Shown piece by piece: positions 12,926-62,824 of a DNA stretch of 64,000 nucleotides. Below the pieces are notes generated by a model that made no database searches, was not told the DNA's origin, and worked only from the letters and a program-made list of their open reading frames with translations. Numbering within the stretch: the stretch's first letter is position 1; the number at the start of each line of letters is the position of its first letter. The position numbers and the translations under genes are program-made. Source of the stretch: Oasisia sp. SBJ-2009 (lineage: Eukaryota > Annelida > Polychaeta > Sabellida > Siboglinidae); NCBI GenBank assembly GCA_964017155.1, contig OZ024857.1, positions 7,797,190-7,861,189 of the forward strand, written 5' to 3'.

Positions 12926-13449
12926 ATAATAATAATAAGGTTTATTTCAGACAAGACGTCCATATATGTATACATAAAATAAAATTCAAAAAAAAAGTAC
13001 AATACATATAATACAATCAAAGCAATGAGATCAACGTAAAAATATAAGTGTAAAATTTAAAAAGTTATGTCTAAATATATGAGGAAATGAATTAAATAAG
13101 TTGTAAAAATAAATAAAAAATAAAAAAAATAAAAAATGATTCAAAAATAAATACAATACTAATGACATGTGTACAATAAAGACCTCCAGTATGAGTACAA
13201 ATGGCTCTTAAAATGAATGTCGGTATGAAGGTAATTAATAAAAAGGATATTATCTGACTGATGAAGACGACATAAAAGACTGAATATTGATGAACGAATG
13301 CGTTCATTGAAGGATTTAATATAGTTGGTGGCAAACATAAAACTTGCACTACATCTTGAGGGTAAGTTTAGTAAAATTCTGAGGCTATTATTGTATGCGA
13401 CAGTAATGCTTTTGAGGCTATATTTTTTGAATGTGCACCAAAGACTAGA
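12926..13449 (-). mobile_element. 5'-truncated LINE copy (same family as 34870-38900)
   Basis: On the - strand this is nearly identical to the last 520 bp of the LINE ending at 38900: the ORF2 C-terminal region, the 3' untranslated region and the AATAAACCTTATTATTATT tail. Truncation at the 5' side is typical of incomplete reverse transcription. High identity to the longer copy suggests recent activity. Confidence 0.85.
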
Positions 13450-14566
13450 AGTAGTTCAATTAGATTAAGTTAGACTGAAGGTACTTTTGATAAGATTGAC
13501 ATCAGGCGTTTTACATGCATTTGTACGTGGAGGGGTAGCAAATATCCACCTCCCAAAATATGGAACTTATACCCGATATGAGTTCAGTGTGAAGTAACAA
13601 CTCGTAGCGGTTACCCAGACTCCGTGAGGTGGCAGCACTTTTAAGGCCCTCATCTCTTCTCGACGTAGTTCCGCAACCAACCGACAGTCGGCTAACAACT
13701 CGAAGAGGTAAGGCGTCATTTTCAGGTATTTTTATCTATTTCATGCATTCATTATTATGTTGTGACCACGTAACAAGTGCATACTTGTAGTACGGGAGTA
13801 GTGGATAAAACGTGAAGTTTTAGTCACCGTGGCGTAGCCATAGCATAGCCATAAATGTCTTTTCGAGGTTCGGACCTAAAACTGCATTTCACTTTCATTT
13901 TGAGACAAGGTCAAAGTACGAAAGCATATGTCTATCTAGGGATCATGTCAGCCGTGGTCCGCACATCTTATCTCTTCTTCTTCACCTACTACCGCCAGTT
14001 ATGACGACTTCGTAGATAGTGTCCACATATTCAAGTACTGATTAAAAATTAATATAATGGTTATAAAATGTTTATAAAATAATAATACACTGTACACATG
14101 TATATATAAAAAAAGTCCAAGTGTGTGTGTGTGTTAAAAACAGCAATCACGATACGTTAAGCCATATATGAGGTCTGTCACAGCCATATGCAGTGCTGTC
14201 ACGCTCGAGGCTGTGGAGGGAGCATTTATTGTTTGGACTGTGAGTTTGTTCCAGGGTTCTATATTGTGCTTATGAAGAAAGAATGCTTATAGGCTTGTAT
14301 CAAGTTCATGCGTCTCTCATATAAAACTGACTATGCGTTTGTTGCTCAAATAAATGTAGCACATTCTGCCTTTCGACAAAAACATTCGAACAGATTCGCC
14401 GACTCTATTTTAAAAACATTATCTGACACCACCATCAATGGCATGCACATTCCCAAGCTGTAATGCACATGCATAAAAACACTATCTGTGCAATAGTTCC
14501 ACAACTGTTGTACCGCCTTTAGGTGCAGTATACACTTCGTTATTTATAATCATTAGTGTTTCACAT
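13450..14566. other. No gene seen; contains one copy of a dispersed motif
   Basis: TCCGTGAGGTGGCAGCA near 13622 is the reverse complement of the TGCTGCCACCTCACGGA motif found at 59463 and 60219. No coding sequence recognised. Confidence 0.35.
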
Positions 14567-16520
14567 TTAAGCTGGATGGAAGTTCATTAACCAGGTCTCT
14601 TCCCATTCGGTGAGCCTGTTGAGGTCCTCCTGCAGGCGCACTGCGTCTTCCTCGCCACTGATTCTGGCATACAACAAACTGTCATCTGCAAATAGTTTGA
14701 TTTGTGATGTTATGCAGTTTGGCATATCATTGATGTATGCCAGAAACAGCAGCGGCCCCAACACAGTGCCCTGCGGGACTCCTGATAGGACTGGGGTCTC
14801 TGTGGATGTTTTGCCATTTACAAGGACTGATTGGGTATGGTTTTGGAGGAATGATGCTATCCAGTTTAGGGTGTTTCCACAGACTGTAATATTTTAATGT
14901 GTGTAGTAGTCTTCTGTGGGGTACTCTATCGGAAGCTTTACTGAAGTCGAGAATGACGCAGTCCATTTGGCCTCCCTCATCGAGTGTCTGTGCGAGGTCA
15001 TGAATTTTTTCTATTACTAATAGTTGTATTAGTATTAGTATTAGTATTAGTATTAGTATTAGTTGTTGATCTGTGTTTTCTGAAACCATGTTGGGTGTCT
15101 GGGAGTATATTGTGGGTATCACAATGCGTCATGATGTGGGAGCAGATTATATGTTCTAGGAGTTTGCACAAAACCGAGGTTAGGGAGATGGGTCGGTAGT
15201 TTTCTGCTTTTCGTCTGTCACCTTTCTTGTATGTCGGTGTCATATAGAATGTTGACCCGCGGGACACTATTCTATATAGAATAATGACCCCAGGTCACTT
15301 TTCCATAAATTTTCATTTATAGAAAAATGACCCACCTTATAGAAAAATTACCCACCCCGTATTTTATGGATATATATATCATAATGTTAAATTGCAGCAC
15401 ATAATCAACTATTTCATTTCAAAAGATAATATATAATCTTAAATTGAGGTTACCAAATAAAAATGAAAACAGTTTTATTTAACCTGTTAGCAAATTTCAT
15501 TGATATTTTTTTTTTAAATATCCAATTCTTTCATACTTTGTAAAATATTTATTCAAGAATTTCAAAGCCTCTACTACTATCAAAAAGTTTGTTTTGGGTG
15601 GCTGTAGGGGTGGGGGGTCATCTTTAAGTGGTATACTATACCAGTGACTTGATATACTTAGAAAACTGTAGAACTGCCAGTTTGGATAGTTATGGGCTTG
15701 TAGATTTATTATATATTTATATATTATATATTTATCATATTTCTATAGTATAGTACTGTATATTGACACATGGCTTGATATACATAGAACATTGTAAAAC
15801 GTTGCCGCTTTGGATAGTTACGGGCTTGTAGATTTATTATACAAACATCACAGAGAACTATCTACTTGGTAATAGCAAAAAGTTTGTTTTTGATGGCTGT
15901 TGGGGTGGGAGGGTCACATTCTGTGATATAGTATATTGACCCGTGGCTTGTTATACTGTACACCTGTACATAGAAAACTGTAACTTTGCCAATTTGGAAA
16001 GTTACGGGCATGTAGTTTGGGTTTTACTGTCATGGTATGTCTGGCCATCTTTCTTCAGGGGGATACTCCAACATTATCATAATGTTTTGATTTGACATAG
16101 GTCCAAAGTTTTTTCTTAGCACTGGATCCTGCATCCTGGATTAAGTTGTTTACATATTGGTCGTGTGCTTGTTTGCAAGAACACTGGAGTTTGCTTTTCA
16201 GACTGCGGTACCTTTCCCATTTCTGGGTTTGTTTTGCTTGCTTACATACCCACTATTTTTGTTTTGCTAGTCGTTTTTGATGGTTGTGTTTACCCAGGGT
16301 TGGTTGTGTCTCGTTGAAGTCATCTTGCTTGGGACATGTTTGTTCACTAGGGATTTTAGGCAAGTTTTGAGTGACTGCCTGTATGCATATCTCTTCCACA
16401 GGAGAATCAGTTGAAAATGTGTGTAGGAATGATATGGTCTTAGTCTGGTGGCTTCTGTCTTTATTTCTGTCAAGTTTGATTTTGAACAGAGGAACACCTT
16501 CCTCCTGATAGGCTTAGAAT
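14567..16520 (-). mobile_element. Degraded jockey/CR1-type LINE with an internal foreign segment
   Basis: Reverse-transcriptase blocks are readable on the - strand: NYRPISLTSVLCKLLE, an AFD-box relic (DFSKASDRVPH), GPLLFLAYINDM and FADDSLLY, with frameshifts between them. A (TTAGTA)n-type insertion interrupts the RT. Upstream, 16050-16520 holds the linker between endonuclease and RT (HVPSKMTSTRHNQPW and KKLWTYVKSKHYDNVGV). Between them, about 15245-16045 is unrelated sequence with two to three diverged copies of a block of about 150 bp (AAAAAGTTTGTTTT-GGCTGT-GGGGTGG). The 3' end is missing. Confidence 0.7.
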
Positions 16521-16702
16521 GTTTAGACCAGTCTACTATTATAAAAATAGGGGTCTAGTAGTCAGGTTAATGGGCTAATGACCTAATGACCCTGCAGGCT
16601 GGGCTCCTGTAGCTCCTGTATACAGTACACACACTCTAACCAGGGCTTTATGCAGGACCAAATTATTGCCAGTCACGTGTACATGGTTTGGTGGACACAT
16701 GG

Positions 16703-17215
16703 GGCCAGTTTCATAGTGGCGACGTCGTAGCGGGCGATAACTCGTCGAAAATCTAAGACGTCGTAAAGTTATACACTGGTTGCGTTTCATGAGTCTGCTC
16801 CATAGTTGCACTTAGCTGCAACATGTATTTACCCCATGGTAGTAGGCGTAACGTTACACTGGTTGAAATATTTACGGTATGCTCCCGAAGTTGAAAATGT
16901 AAGGTATGCTCCCGACACGCCCACTCTCAACATTATTATTTTTAATGTATACACTGGATATCCTTTACATTCATCATAGCTTCCCATTTGCTATACGAAC
17001 GACAAAGGCACAGCTAGAAAGAAAAAAGGATGTTCAGACACAGCACAAATACAAGGATTCCCCACCGCGACGTAAAGGGGGGTCAATGCTAGTGGCACCA
17101 ATGCTAAATTGGTCTCATGAAACCAGCCGCAAGCTGCATTGACTATTCGCTGTTAGCTGTGACCAGTAGACCGCGTAATTGCGCGTAAAGTTACACAGCT
17201 TCATGAAACTGGGCC
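16703..17215. mobile_element. 513-bp MITE, deletion derivative of the palindromic transposon
   Basis: It is flanked by a perfect ATGG duplication and bounded by GGCCAGTTTCAT at the left and its complement at the right. The left 350 bp match the right end of the 574-5518 element (reverse complement of 5140-5518), and the right 170 bp match its left end (574-760). The roughly 4.4-kb interior, including all coding remnants, is missing. It depends on a transposase supplied elsewhere. Confidence 0.85.
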
Positions 17216-18765
17216 ATGGATGTTAACTGTTAAGCTAGCTTACGAACTTTCAGATGTGCCTGATGACCTGAAATGGGCTACAAACACACACATGACACCA
17301 TTTACACTCACTTTCAAGGCATAACCAACAATATCTATGGTTTTGTATCGAAGACCTTTTTTTGCTCCTTCATTTTTTTACCCGTCCACCCATATTTCTG
17401 CCCGTCCATATTCGTTTTTACCCGTCCTAATGACGGGTGGATGGGTTTCTACATAAAGCTATAACTCTAACCCTAACCTTGACCCTAACCCTGACCCTAA
17501 TACAAACCACTATGTTATAATAGTAGCCTGGCACCCTCCTCTCACAGAAAAAGAAACTAATGTGTGTGTATTGCATAATGCAGCATGGTATGTTTTGACG
17601 TCTTTTTTATGTTTGCTTTACTGTAACATACTACGTATTTACTAGTTTACTTTCATAAACACAAACCGAACAAAACCGACATCCCTCTGAAAATATGCAA
17701 AAACGCCCGCTAGCCTAGGGTGTGACTGGTGTTTCCAGGTTCAAGGCAGCAAGATCAACTTGGCAAGAGAGGTATTGCTTACTTCCAGTTGTCGACTGGT
17801 GTGTGGTAGCCACAGATGATATGAGGATAACACCGTTTTAATAAAACATATCGAGAAAGTGCAAATACTGGTACATGTGTTGGAAAGTTGGTTTGAGTGA
17901 AGTGAAGGGTGTATTTACAATTTTTAATATAAAAATTGCATTACTACTAAATGGAAATGTCAGTGTCAGCAGCACATTAAACAGTCATGCTATGATTGTA
18001 ATAATATCTAGTAAATACGGAACTTTGCCATAACATATCATGCAATGTTATATTATTAAACCATACATATTTACATTAACCTGATTATTCAGAGCTTAGT
18101 TTTTAAAGCCTTCTTAAGCTCACAATACTTTTCACCATCTTCATTATTTCATAAAAGTTAAACTAATTAAGATATTTATATTGACAAATAATTACATAAC
18201 CACACAAAATTATATCGGCTGTATTTTTAACAGAAGCACGTGGAGATTATTTTGAGGAAAACGTTTTTTTAAACACATACAACACTATGACGCACGATTA
18301 ATGTCCCCACAAAGAGAACTGGTTTCAGTGTTTAGGCTGAAGTACGAGTTACACAACACACCTAGTACTGATCAAGCTATGGGATACAACATAGCGCACT
18401 ATACCGTGTCTACAGAAACGACAAAATTGGTTTGAGACGTCAAAATTATGAGTATTCACTCCTGCCATGTAAATCAAATATATAATTCACAGTCTATGAT
18501 TTAGCTTACATGCATGCCATGGGCCTGGCTAAACTGGCTAAAAACTTGTTTTTGTTTACATTACCACTATCATATGGCTATTGCATAATATACGGTGTGT
18601 ACAACATTGGAACAATAATACAAAACATCTAGAACTACATTGAAGATAGCCACAACATTTACCAAGCTAGGTACATTCATCATTTGGCGAAATTCTCATT
18701 GGCTTTGAATAAACAGTTACATTCACCACAAGAATCCTGCAGGCCCATGTCTGGTAGGTCTGTGC
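17216..18765. other. No gene seen; short interstitial telomere-like tract
   Basis: About 17466-17500 reads as CCCTAACC-type degenerate repeats. I see no exon-like coding sequence in the remainder. Confidence 0.4.
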
Positions 18766-19859
18766 AGTGACCATGTCTGACAGATATGTGCAATGACCAT
18801 GTCTGACAGATCTGTGCAATGACCATGTCTGACAGCTCTGTGCAATGACCATGTCTGACAGATCTGTGCAATGACCATGTCTGACAGATCTGTGCAATGA
18901 CCATGTCTGACAGCTCTGTGCAATGACCATGTCTGACAGATCTGTGCAATGACCATGTCTGACAGATCTGTGCAATGACCATGTCTGACAGCTCTGTGCA
19001 ATGACCATGTCTGACAGCTCTGTGCAATGACCATGTCTGACAGCTCTGTGCAATGACCATGTCTGACAGCTCTGTGCAGTGACCATGTCTGACAGCTCTG
19101 TGCAGTGACCATGTCTGAGATATCTGTGCAGTGACCATGTCTGACAGATCTGTGCAGTGACCATGTCTGACAGCTCTGTGCAATGACCATGTCTGACAGC
19201 TCTGTGCAGTGACCATGTCTGACAGCTCTGTGCAGTGACCATGTCTGAGATATCTGTGCAGTGACCATGTCTGACAGATCTGTGCAGTGACCATGTCTGA
19301 CAGATCTGTGCAGTGACCATGTCTGACAGATCTGTGCAGTGACCATGTCTGACAGCTCTGTGCAGTGACCATGTCTGACAGATCTGTGGAGTGACCATGT
19401 CTGACAGCTCTGTGCAGTGACCATGTCTGAGAGCTCTGTGCAATGACCATGTCTGACAACTCTGTGCAGTGACCATGTCTGACAGATCTGTGCAGTGACC
19501 ATGTCTGACAGATCTGTGCAGTGACCATGTCTGACAGCTCTGTGCAGTGACCATGTCTGAGAGATCTGTGCAGTGACCATGTCTGACAGATCTGTGCAGT
19601 GACCATGTCTGACAGATCTGTGCAGTGACCATGTCTGACAGCTCTGTGCAGTGACCATGTCTGACAGATCTGTGCAGTGACCATGTCTGACAGATCTGTG
19701 CAGTGACCATGTCTGACAGCTCTGTGCAGTGACCATGTCTGACAGCTCTGTGCAGTGACCATGTCTGACAGCTCTGGGCAGTGACCATGTCTGACAGATC
19801 TGTGCAGTGACCATGTCTGACAGCTCTGTGCAGTGACCATGTCTGACAGCTCTGTGCAG
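18766..19859 (-). repeat. 26-bp minisatellite, about 42 copies
   Basis: The unit GACCATGTCTGACAG-A/C-TCTGTGCA-A/G-T keeps all three frames of the - strand open for up to 456 codons, because 26 is not a multiple of three and the unit has no stop on that strand. Variants (gatctg or gctctg; caat or cagt) change along the array. It ends about 125 bp before a TATA-like sequence. Confidence 0.95.
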
Positions 19860-19985
19860 CAACTCGGAAACCGGAAGTGCAGAATACATCTTTTGCCCTG
19901 GTGACCTTTGTAGCCCACTGGTGACCTTTGTAGCCCACTACTGCGATCGTGAAGTTACGCGAGCACAGGAGACAGCAGTCTAGTG

Positions 19986-20026
19986 TATATAAGTCCGTGG
20001 TCTGACCACTCGAGGCCATGACGTCA
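19986..20026 (+). promoter_or_regulatory. Candidate TATA box and CRE-like palindrome
   Basis: TATATAAG at 19986-19993 is followed by TGACGTCA at 20019-20026. The site is 1.2 kb upstream of the start codon at 21243. That codon lies 8 bases after a good acceptor (ATTTCAG at 21229-21235), so a non-coding first exon in this region is plausible. I could not place its donor. Confidence 0.3.
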
Positions 20027-20299
20027 GCCACAAACATGTGTACCGCGTGATGCTGTATTTAGGACAGTGGGATATAGTTCCAAAGTGAACATGCAGTTAC
20101 AGAAAGTGTGTGTGTCACAAGCTAATTGAAGTAATCAAGAACTAATTTGTCACTTTCTACTGTGCAGTAACTCACCAGAAAAGCGCCTGTTGTTGTAAAA
20201 TATGTAGTCTTCTTCTCCTTCGTCTTATGGTTAGCTCATCACTCTAGGTTAGCTCATCACTCTAGGTTAGCCACACGTTTGTGACTACAGCATTGTCGA

Positions 20300-20395
20300 G
20301 CTTGGTTTTCAGAGTTGTCCTTCTCTAGAATTAGTGAGTCCACTGCTGGTTACACATTTACCCCCTGTGTGGGATCTTTTACTTCCCCTGGCAAT
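20300..20395. repeat. Dispersed repeat, copy 1
   Basis: AGTTGTCCTTCTCTAGAATT and the following 70 bases recur at about 39120-39215. Both copies lie next to TA microsatellites. Confidence 0.7.
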
Positions 20396-20403
20396 ATAGA
20401 TAC

Positions 20404-20476
20404 CATAGACTCTATAGTGTATGTATATATTATATATAATTATTATATGTGTATACAATGTATATTATGTGTGTGT

Positions 20477-20535
<59 letters not shown>

Positions 20536-20896
20536 CATATATATATATATAACATATATATATACATACATACAACTGATACAAGCCAAATTAAGTTGAA
20601 TTATTGTAATCCTTCTTGAGTATAGTATCTATGATGGGAAAATTCCTGTAATGAAAGTTTTTTTGTAAGGGGGTTTTGTTCTGACGGGGCTTTGCCCCGG
20701 ATTCCAGTGATTCTCACATTAAGCTAAGCCCCAGAATCTCTGCTGTGTGATACAAAATGGGAATACGGCTGTAGAGGGCACCCTGAAGGGCAATGGCTAT
20801 TGCATCAGATGGAAGTGATGTTTTATTTCAAATTCACAAATTCATGGGTACATAATTTATGCCATTCAAATAAAGTGGCTATGTTTGCGTGAAATG

Positions 20897-20955
<59 letters not shown>
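20404..20955. repeat. TA-rich microsatellites
   Basis: TA tracts occur at about 20468-20570 and 20900-20948, the latter running into a short CA tract. Confidence 0.9.
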
Positions 20956-20963
<8 letters not shown>

Positions 20964-21242
20964 GTTCACTACGATTCCTTTTATGATCGATAGTTTACAT
21001 TAATTCAATATGTATTTATAATTATGTGCTCACTCAAATTTTGCTTTTTGTGACCAGTAAAGTGTTTTTTTTTATACAATATGTTGTCCTGTTTAAAATG
21101 TTAATTAAGGGGATTTTGTCTGAGGGGATTATATCTGAAGGAATTATGTCCAGGGGACTTTGTCCTGGATTCGTTTATTTTAGTTGCTGCAAACATCAAT
21201 TGTAATATTGTAATATCAGTATGCCATTATTTCAGCTCCACG

Positions 21243-58189
<36,947 letters not shown>

Positions 58190-59400
58190 CTGTTGCCGAC
58201 GTCAAAGGTAAACATCTGTACCATACGTTGTGTCATAAATCACAAGGCCTGGTGACTTCATTGTCTGATTATGTCATCCCAACAGCTCAGTCCAGCCACC
58301 AGATGCAACCAATGTGTAAACAACTACAGCGAGTTGTCAAAGGGAGAGTGCCAACTCCTCTGCCCAGAATTGGCCGAGTAGTAATTTGTAATTGGAAGTT
58401 TGCTGTCTAGAACGTGGGAAAGTAAAAAGTCAGAGGGTATTGTGGTTAATTCTGCTCGCCTCAGCATTACTGCCAATCAATTTTGTTTTGAAACTGGATG
58501 TTTTGTTTACCATCAATTTTGAACATGTTGCATGCGGAATCTTTCAAATTGCGAACACTGTTCCGAGTTTAATAAGGTAACTCAACATAAATTGGCAGGC
58601 AGAAAACCTTCCACATTGTTGTTGTAGTCATAAAAACGTCATGTTAAAAGAAAAACATATTGGAGATAACATCTACCAGTTGTGGATTAATCCCTAATTA
58701 CAAACACTTTGAAAATATAATCAAACTTATTCTGTGACAATTTGAATACTTGTGTAGTTTCTATAAAAAGCCATCATCATCACCAAAGCAGCAAACTTGC
58801 AACTGAGAGAGCCCGGGTTCAAATCCCATAGAAGTCGAAATGGTGTTCAATTGAACAGGTCTGCCAGAGAGTCGATTGCAAGTCACTTGCAGAAGTCATA
58901 AGGTCCAGATAAAGCGCCCTATGATAACTTGACATTTTACTGTAATAATTATAATGTCAAGTCAACTTTCTTGCCAGACACTTCTCGGGATATCGTACGA
59001 TCTGTGACGTTACACAGAGCCAGAAATCAAAAACGTTTTGTTTGCAATTTACGGAATGGCCGTTTAATTTCAGATAATGAGATGGAATGCACATATATGA
59101 AACTTGGATTATATATATGTGTGTATATCATAAATACATTATAATATATATTTATTCACAGGCTCTTATGAGCAAGAACGGAAACATTTGCAAAGGAATC
59201 ACTGAGTCATCACAACAGCCCCAGCAGCTACACCGGAAAGACAACCAAATGATACCAACTAGCAAGTGTAATAGAGATTTTGAAGTTGTTCTTCATAAGA
59301 AGTTATGTATTTTATCCAGAAATGTTGGTGTATGCCATGTCAGAAGTTATGGCAGGAGTAGTTGGACCTTGTACATGCTAGTCTCGCTTAACCGACTCCT
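58190..59400. other. 3' flank of the HEPN-LRR gene, one SINE fragment
   Basis: About 58780-58925 carries a tRNA B box (GGTTCAAATCC at 58817) and a SINE-like body ending in AAGCGCC. I see no clear AATAAA close to the stop, so the 3' end of the transcript is not placed. Confidence 0.45.
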
Positions 59401-60250
59401 GTTCGGCCGCGTAACTGCCGTGAAGACAGTCTAATCACTTGGCCAGCTGTTGTAAGGGGTGCTGCCACCTCACGGAATATGAGTTATTGAGGTTAATCCT
59501 GCCATAATTTATCTTTTATAATTGTAGAACTTCTATAGCGCCTATATCCTTAAAAAGTTCAAGCTCCGAGGCACAACAAACAAAATAATTTGGAGACAGG
59601 CAAAAGTTGTCATTGGAGCATGGAACCGCCAAACATTGATGGTGGAAAAGCAATTTCAAACAGTTGTTTTCATTTTTTATGAAAAACGTCTACAATTTCA
59701 GAAGATTTAATCATAGTAGGGAGTTTATTCCAAATTGTTTGTCACAGCCACAGAGAAAGGACGTTTGCCAATATTCAGCTTAGTTTTAGGAACATAAAGT
59801 TGTTTGGAAATGGATGATCTAAGGGTCCTAGAGATATCAGAGAAATGTAGCAGATTAAGTATGTCAGTTGTTGAGCAGAAAGAGTATGGTATGTAACAGT
59901 AGCCAATTTAACTTGGTATACAAGGAAGTCAATGTAACTGCTTAGCAGTAGTGAAGGTGATAAATTTATTCTGTACACATTGGAGTTTAAATATGTCTTT
60001 TTGGCATTGTTATTTAGAAGTGCGTTACAATAGTCCAGTCGACATTAATCAGAGCAACTGATTGTTTTAGCAGATAATAAAGATAAGTGACGCTAGACTC
60101 GATGGAAATCACGTATATGATAGCAACGTGATTGTACTCTCATTCGGCTGCGTAACTTTGCCGAGACGTTTGTCTGGTCAATTATCAATATCCATGTGAG
60201 GGGCTAAACAATTCTGCCACCTCACGGAATCAAGGTATTTGAGGCTATGC
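59400..60250. repeat. Direct repeats of about 100 bp flanking an L2-like fragment
   Basis: 59400-59505 and 60145-60250 share TTCGGC-GCGTAACT and CTGCCACCTCACGGAAT. A third, inverted copy is at 13600-13690. The family is unknown. Confidence 0.55.
59510..60050 (-). mobile_element. L2-like LINE 3' fragment
   Basis: The - strand starts with DYCNALL-like sequence near 60045 and continues through SYIDFLVYQVKLATVTYHTL and IWNKLPTMIK, ending in GGCGCTATAGAAGTTCTA, the typical L2 3' end. Confidence 0.7.
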
Positions 60251-60599
60251 CATCTTTTATTTGTAATTTGCGAAAGGTAAACAAAACAGTAAATCACAGA
60301 CCGTATTTGTAAATTCCTGGCTGTGAGACCTCCAACTACTTGGCTATTTTGTTGAAGCCTGCTGAAGATACCTGTAAAACATTGCTAGAACTTCACAGTT
60401 TTTACTTTGTCTCCCATACCTATAGTTATGATTAATTGGTTGTATGTATGTTCACATTATTTTGGATATCTACTCGGTGTAGTTTTACAATACTTTATTT
60501 CATGTACACAAACTAGGTTTTTTGGTTATTAACTTTTACTTTGCAATCCATAATATACTTGTTTATTGTTTTATTAAGTTCACGTATGTGATATTTTTA

Positions 60600-62173
60600 T
60601 GTTTTAGATGTATGTTGTACACACACATGAATAGGGCATTAGTCCTGGATTTTATTGTGATTGTAAATGTATGTTGTACACACCCACGAATTTGATGGTG
60701 ATTGACATTCTGTTATGCAACCGTAATTGCATAATTGGGCATGCACCTCCTGTGGTTCATATCGCTCTAAAAGGCCACAGTGGGTTTTGGTTTTGTTTTA
60801 AATGGATTAACAGAGTTGATTTATAGTTGGAATGCCTCAGTGCCTGAATGCCTCAATACATGAATGCCCCAAACATAGTTGCAATGTATCAGTCGCATAG
60901 TCGCAATGCTCGAAAGAGATAGTCGCAATGCACCAGTTTTGGTCAGTGATTTTACTATTGTCAATCTTACGAATATAATAGCTAATACAATTTTAGGTAT
61001 TACAATATTACATATTAAATGCATAACTAATGTAGAAATTATATTTCATTTATTTTCTGTACATTTTTTAAAGTAAACAACTTATACTTTGTCTTCGTAT
61101 ATAACAGGTATGTATGTGTACGATATATAAATAATAGACACAATATATTATATGCTCTGCAAATAAGGGAAACAGTTGCAGTATTCGCAGAGTAGGTAGG
61201 AGAGAATCTTTGAATAGCTACTAAACATGTAGTTAAAACAATAATAAACTTTATATAGAGTAAATTTATGTTCTGTAGTGTTGACTATTAGTTAAAAGTG
61301 ATGAGAAATAAATATAAAAAAGTACAAGTAAAACATGAATAGCTAAATCATTGATTAAGTTTTATCTCCTGTAGTTCAGTTCTGATCAATAAAGGTGGCA
61401 GTTTTGTGATTTATATTATTTATCAATGTAGTCAAGAAATAGAATATACAAAATACGAGTATAGCAATTGCCAAAAAATATATAGTTGCCCTAACGGGGA
61501 ATTGAACCTGTCCTGGGCCATTATCCGCGCCTCTGCTACGTCATTGTTAGGACAGAATAGTATTTAGAAAAAACGTCTGTGAACATACGCCAACTGTGTT
61601 TGGTAAGTAGTTGGTAAAATCTACGCACTGAGTTCTTATAATGCAATAAACACCCTTTCCTACCAGCTCTGCGAATAATAGCAACTATGTTTTCTTACGT
61701 CGTAGAGCACTGACGTCACTGCTCTGCGAATAGTGGCCAGTCCATTAGTTATTGGCAATGATGTGCTGCCACCTGGCGGCGTCTGTGTGAGTTGATGGAA
61801 CGATTTGATCACCATAATTGTATACCATGTCCTTACTCGTATGTAAACAAAACTGAATATATAAAATATCTTGGCATATATAACCATAATTCACACCTCC
61901 AGTTGAAAGCCCACATAAATTAAATTCCTTGTAAAACTAGCCAATGGCCGTGGAAATACCAGCAGAGCAATGTAATTATTATTTCTGTAAACTAGAAAAC
62001 ATCATTCCTTGTCTTACCGTATTCCTACTTCTATGCGCAATTATGTTATGATGATCGATCTAGATCAATTGCCTAGGCCACGTACACGTTACTCAGAGTA
62101 CTTCGGTGTCAAATTTGGTGAGCATGTTTTTTTAATAAATACTTCCAAGTGTCGTGTCTTTAGTATTTAAATG
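60600..62173 (-). mobile_element. Minisatellite-bearing mobile element, right copy (inverted, uninterrupted)
   Basis: Reverse complement of 468-573 plus 5519-7200 with moderate divergence. It keeps only one to two 59-bp units (60605-60690). The site corresponding to 574-5518 is intact near 62085 (GCCTAGGCCACGTAC), which documents the nested insertion in the other copy. Confidence 0.8.
61488..61553 (-). other. tRNA-like sequence
   Basis: On the - strand GTCCTAAC and GTTAGGGC pair as an acceptor stem with one wobble. GGTTCAATTCC matches a B box and TAGCAGAGG approximates an A box. The anticodon stem is poor. The left copy of the element (near 6393) lacks the 3' two thirds, so this is a relic or SINE head rather than a working tRNA gene. 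Confidence 0.35.
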
Positions 62174-62179
62174 ATATAC

Positions 62180-62824
62180 GCAATAATTAGAAACATTTAA
62201 TTTTCACATTTTATTATGTATGTAAATACACATATGATGAAATGTACAAACATTTTATGTTGCAAATATATATGTACAAACAGATATTCAATGCGTCAGG
62301 AACAAAACAGTTACAAAATTATACATTGATAGTGTCGAAATTAACATAAATGCCTATAGCCAATATTTCAATACTGCAACATTGTTAACTCCAATTAAGA
62401 CCCGTGCTAAATACTATGCATTACTTCGAAGATTTCTTATATAAACAATCATATTAATAGCATTTAAATGATATGACATAATTTGCTAATCAGCCAGTGA
62501 TAGATACCCTCATTGATCGAGTTGTCACTCTATCCATGACATCTTCGATGTGGGCAACGTCCTTGCTCGAGAAATTCATATATGCAGAGAGGGTTTTCTC
62601 AGCGAAGTTCTATTAATAGCCATGACACCCTCTTAAATGTTGCCTCGTCATTAACGACGGCATTGTTAACCATAGTTGCCTTTGTATATTTTGGCTACCC
62701 GCTGTCAACACTGCGACAGGCGAGAGTTCATCCTTGTTGCTTTCCCTCGTGGCATCCATACTATCAACAACGTTCATCGATGCGTATATCGTCACGTGAT
62801 TCGTTGTGGTAACATTAAATTGTC
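62180..62824. other. 3' flank of the HECT-like gene, nothing else recognised
   Basis: Short frames on both strands have no family resemblance. It would contain the 3' untranslated region of the - strand gene. Confidence 0.35.

Noticed and set aside
17463..17508. Telomere
   Set aside because: Short, degenerate CCCTAA-like repeats inside ordinary sequence; at most an interstitial remnant.
18667..20037. Open frames of 388-456 codons on the - strand
   Set aside because: They are translations of the 26-bp minisatellite in all three frames; no stop occurs in the unit on that strand. No protein family.
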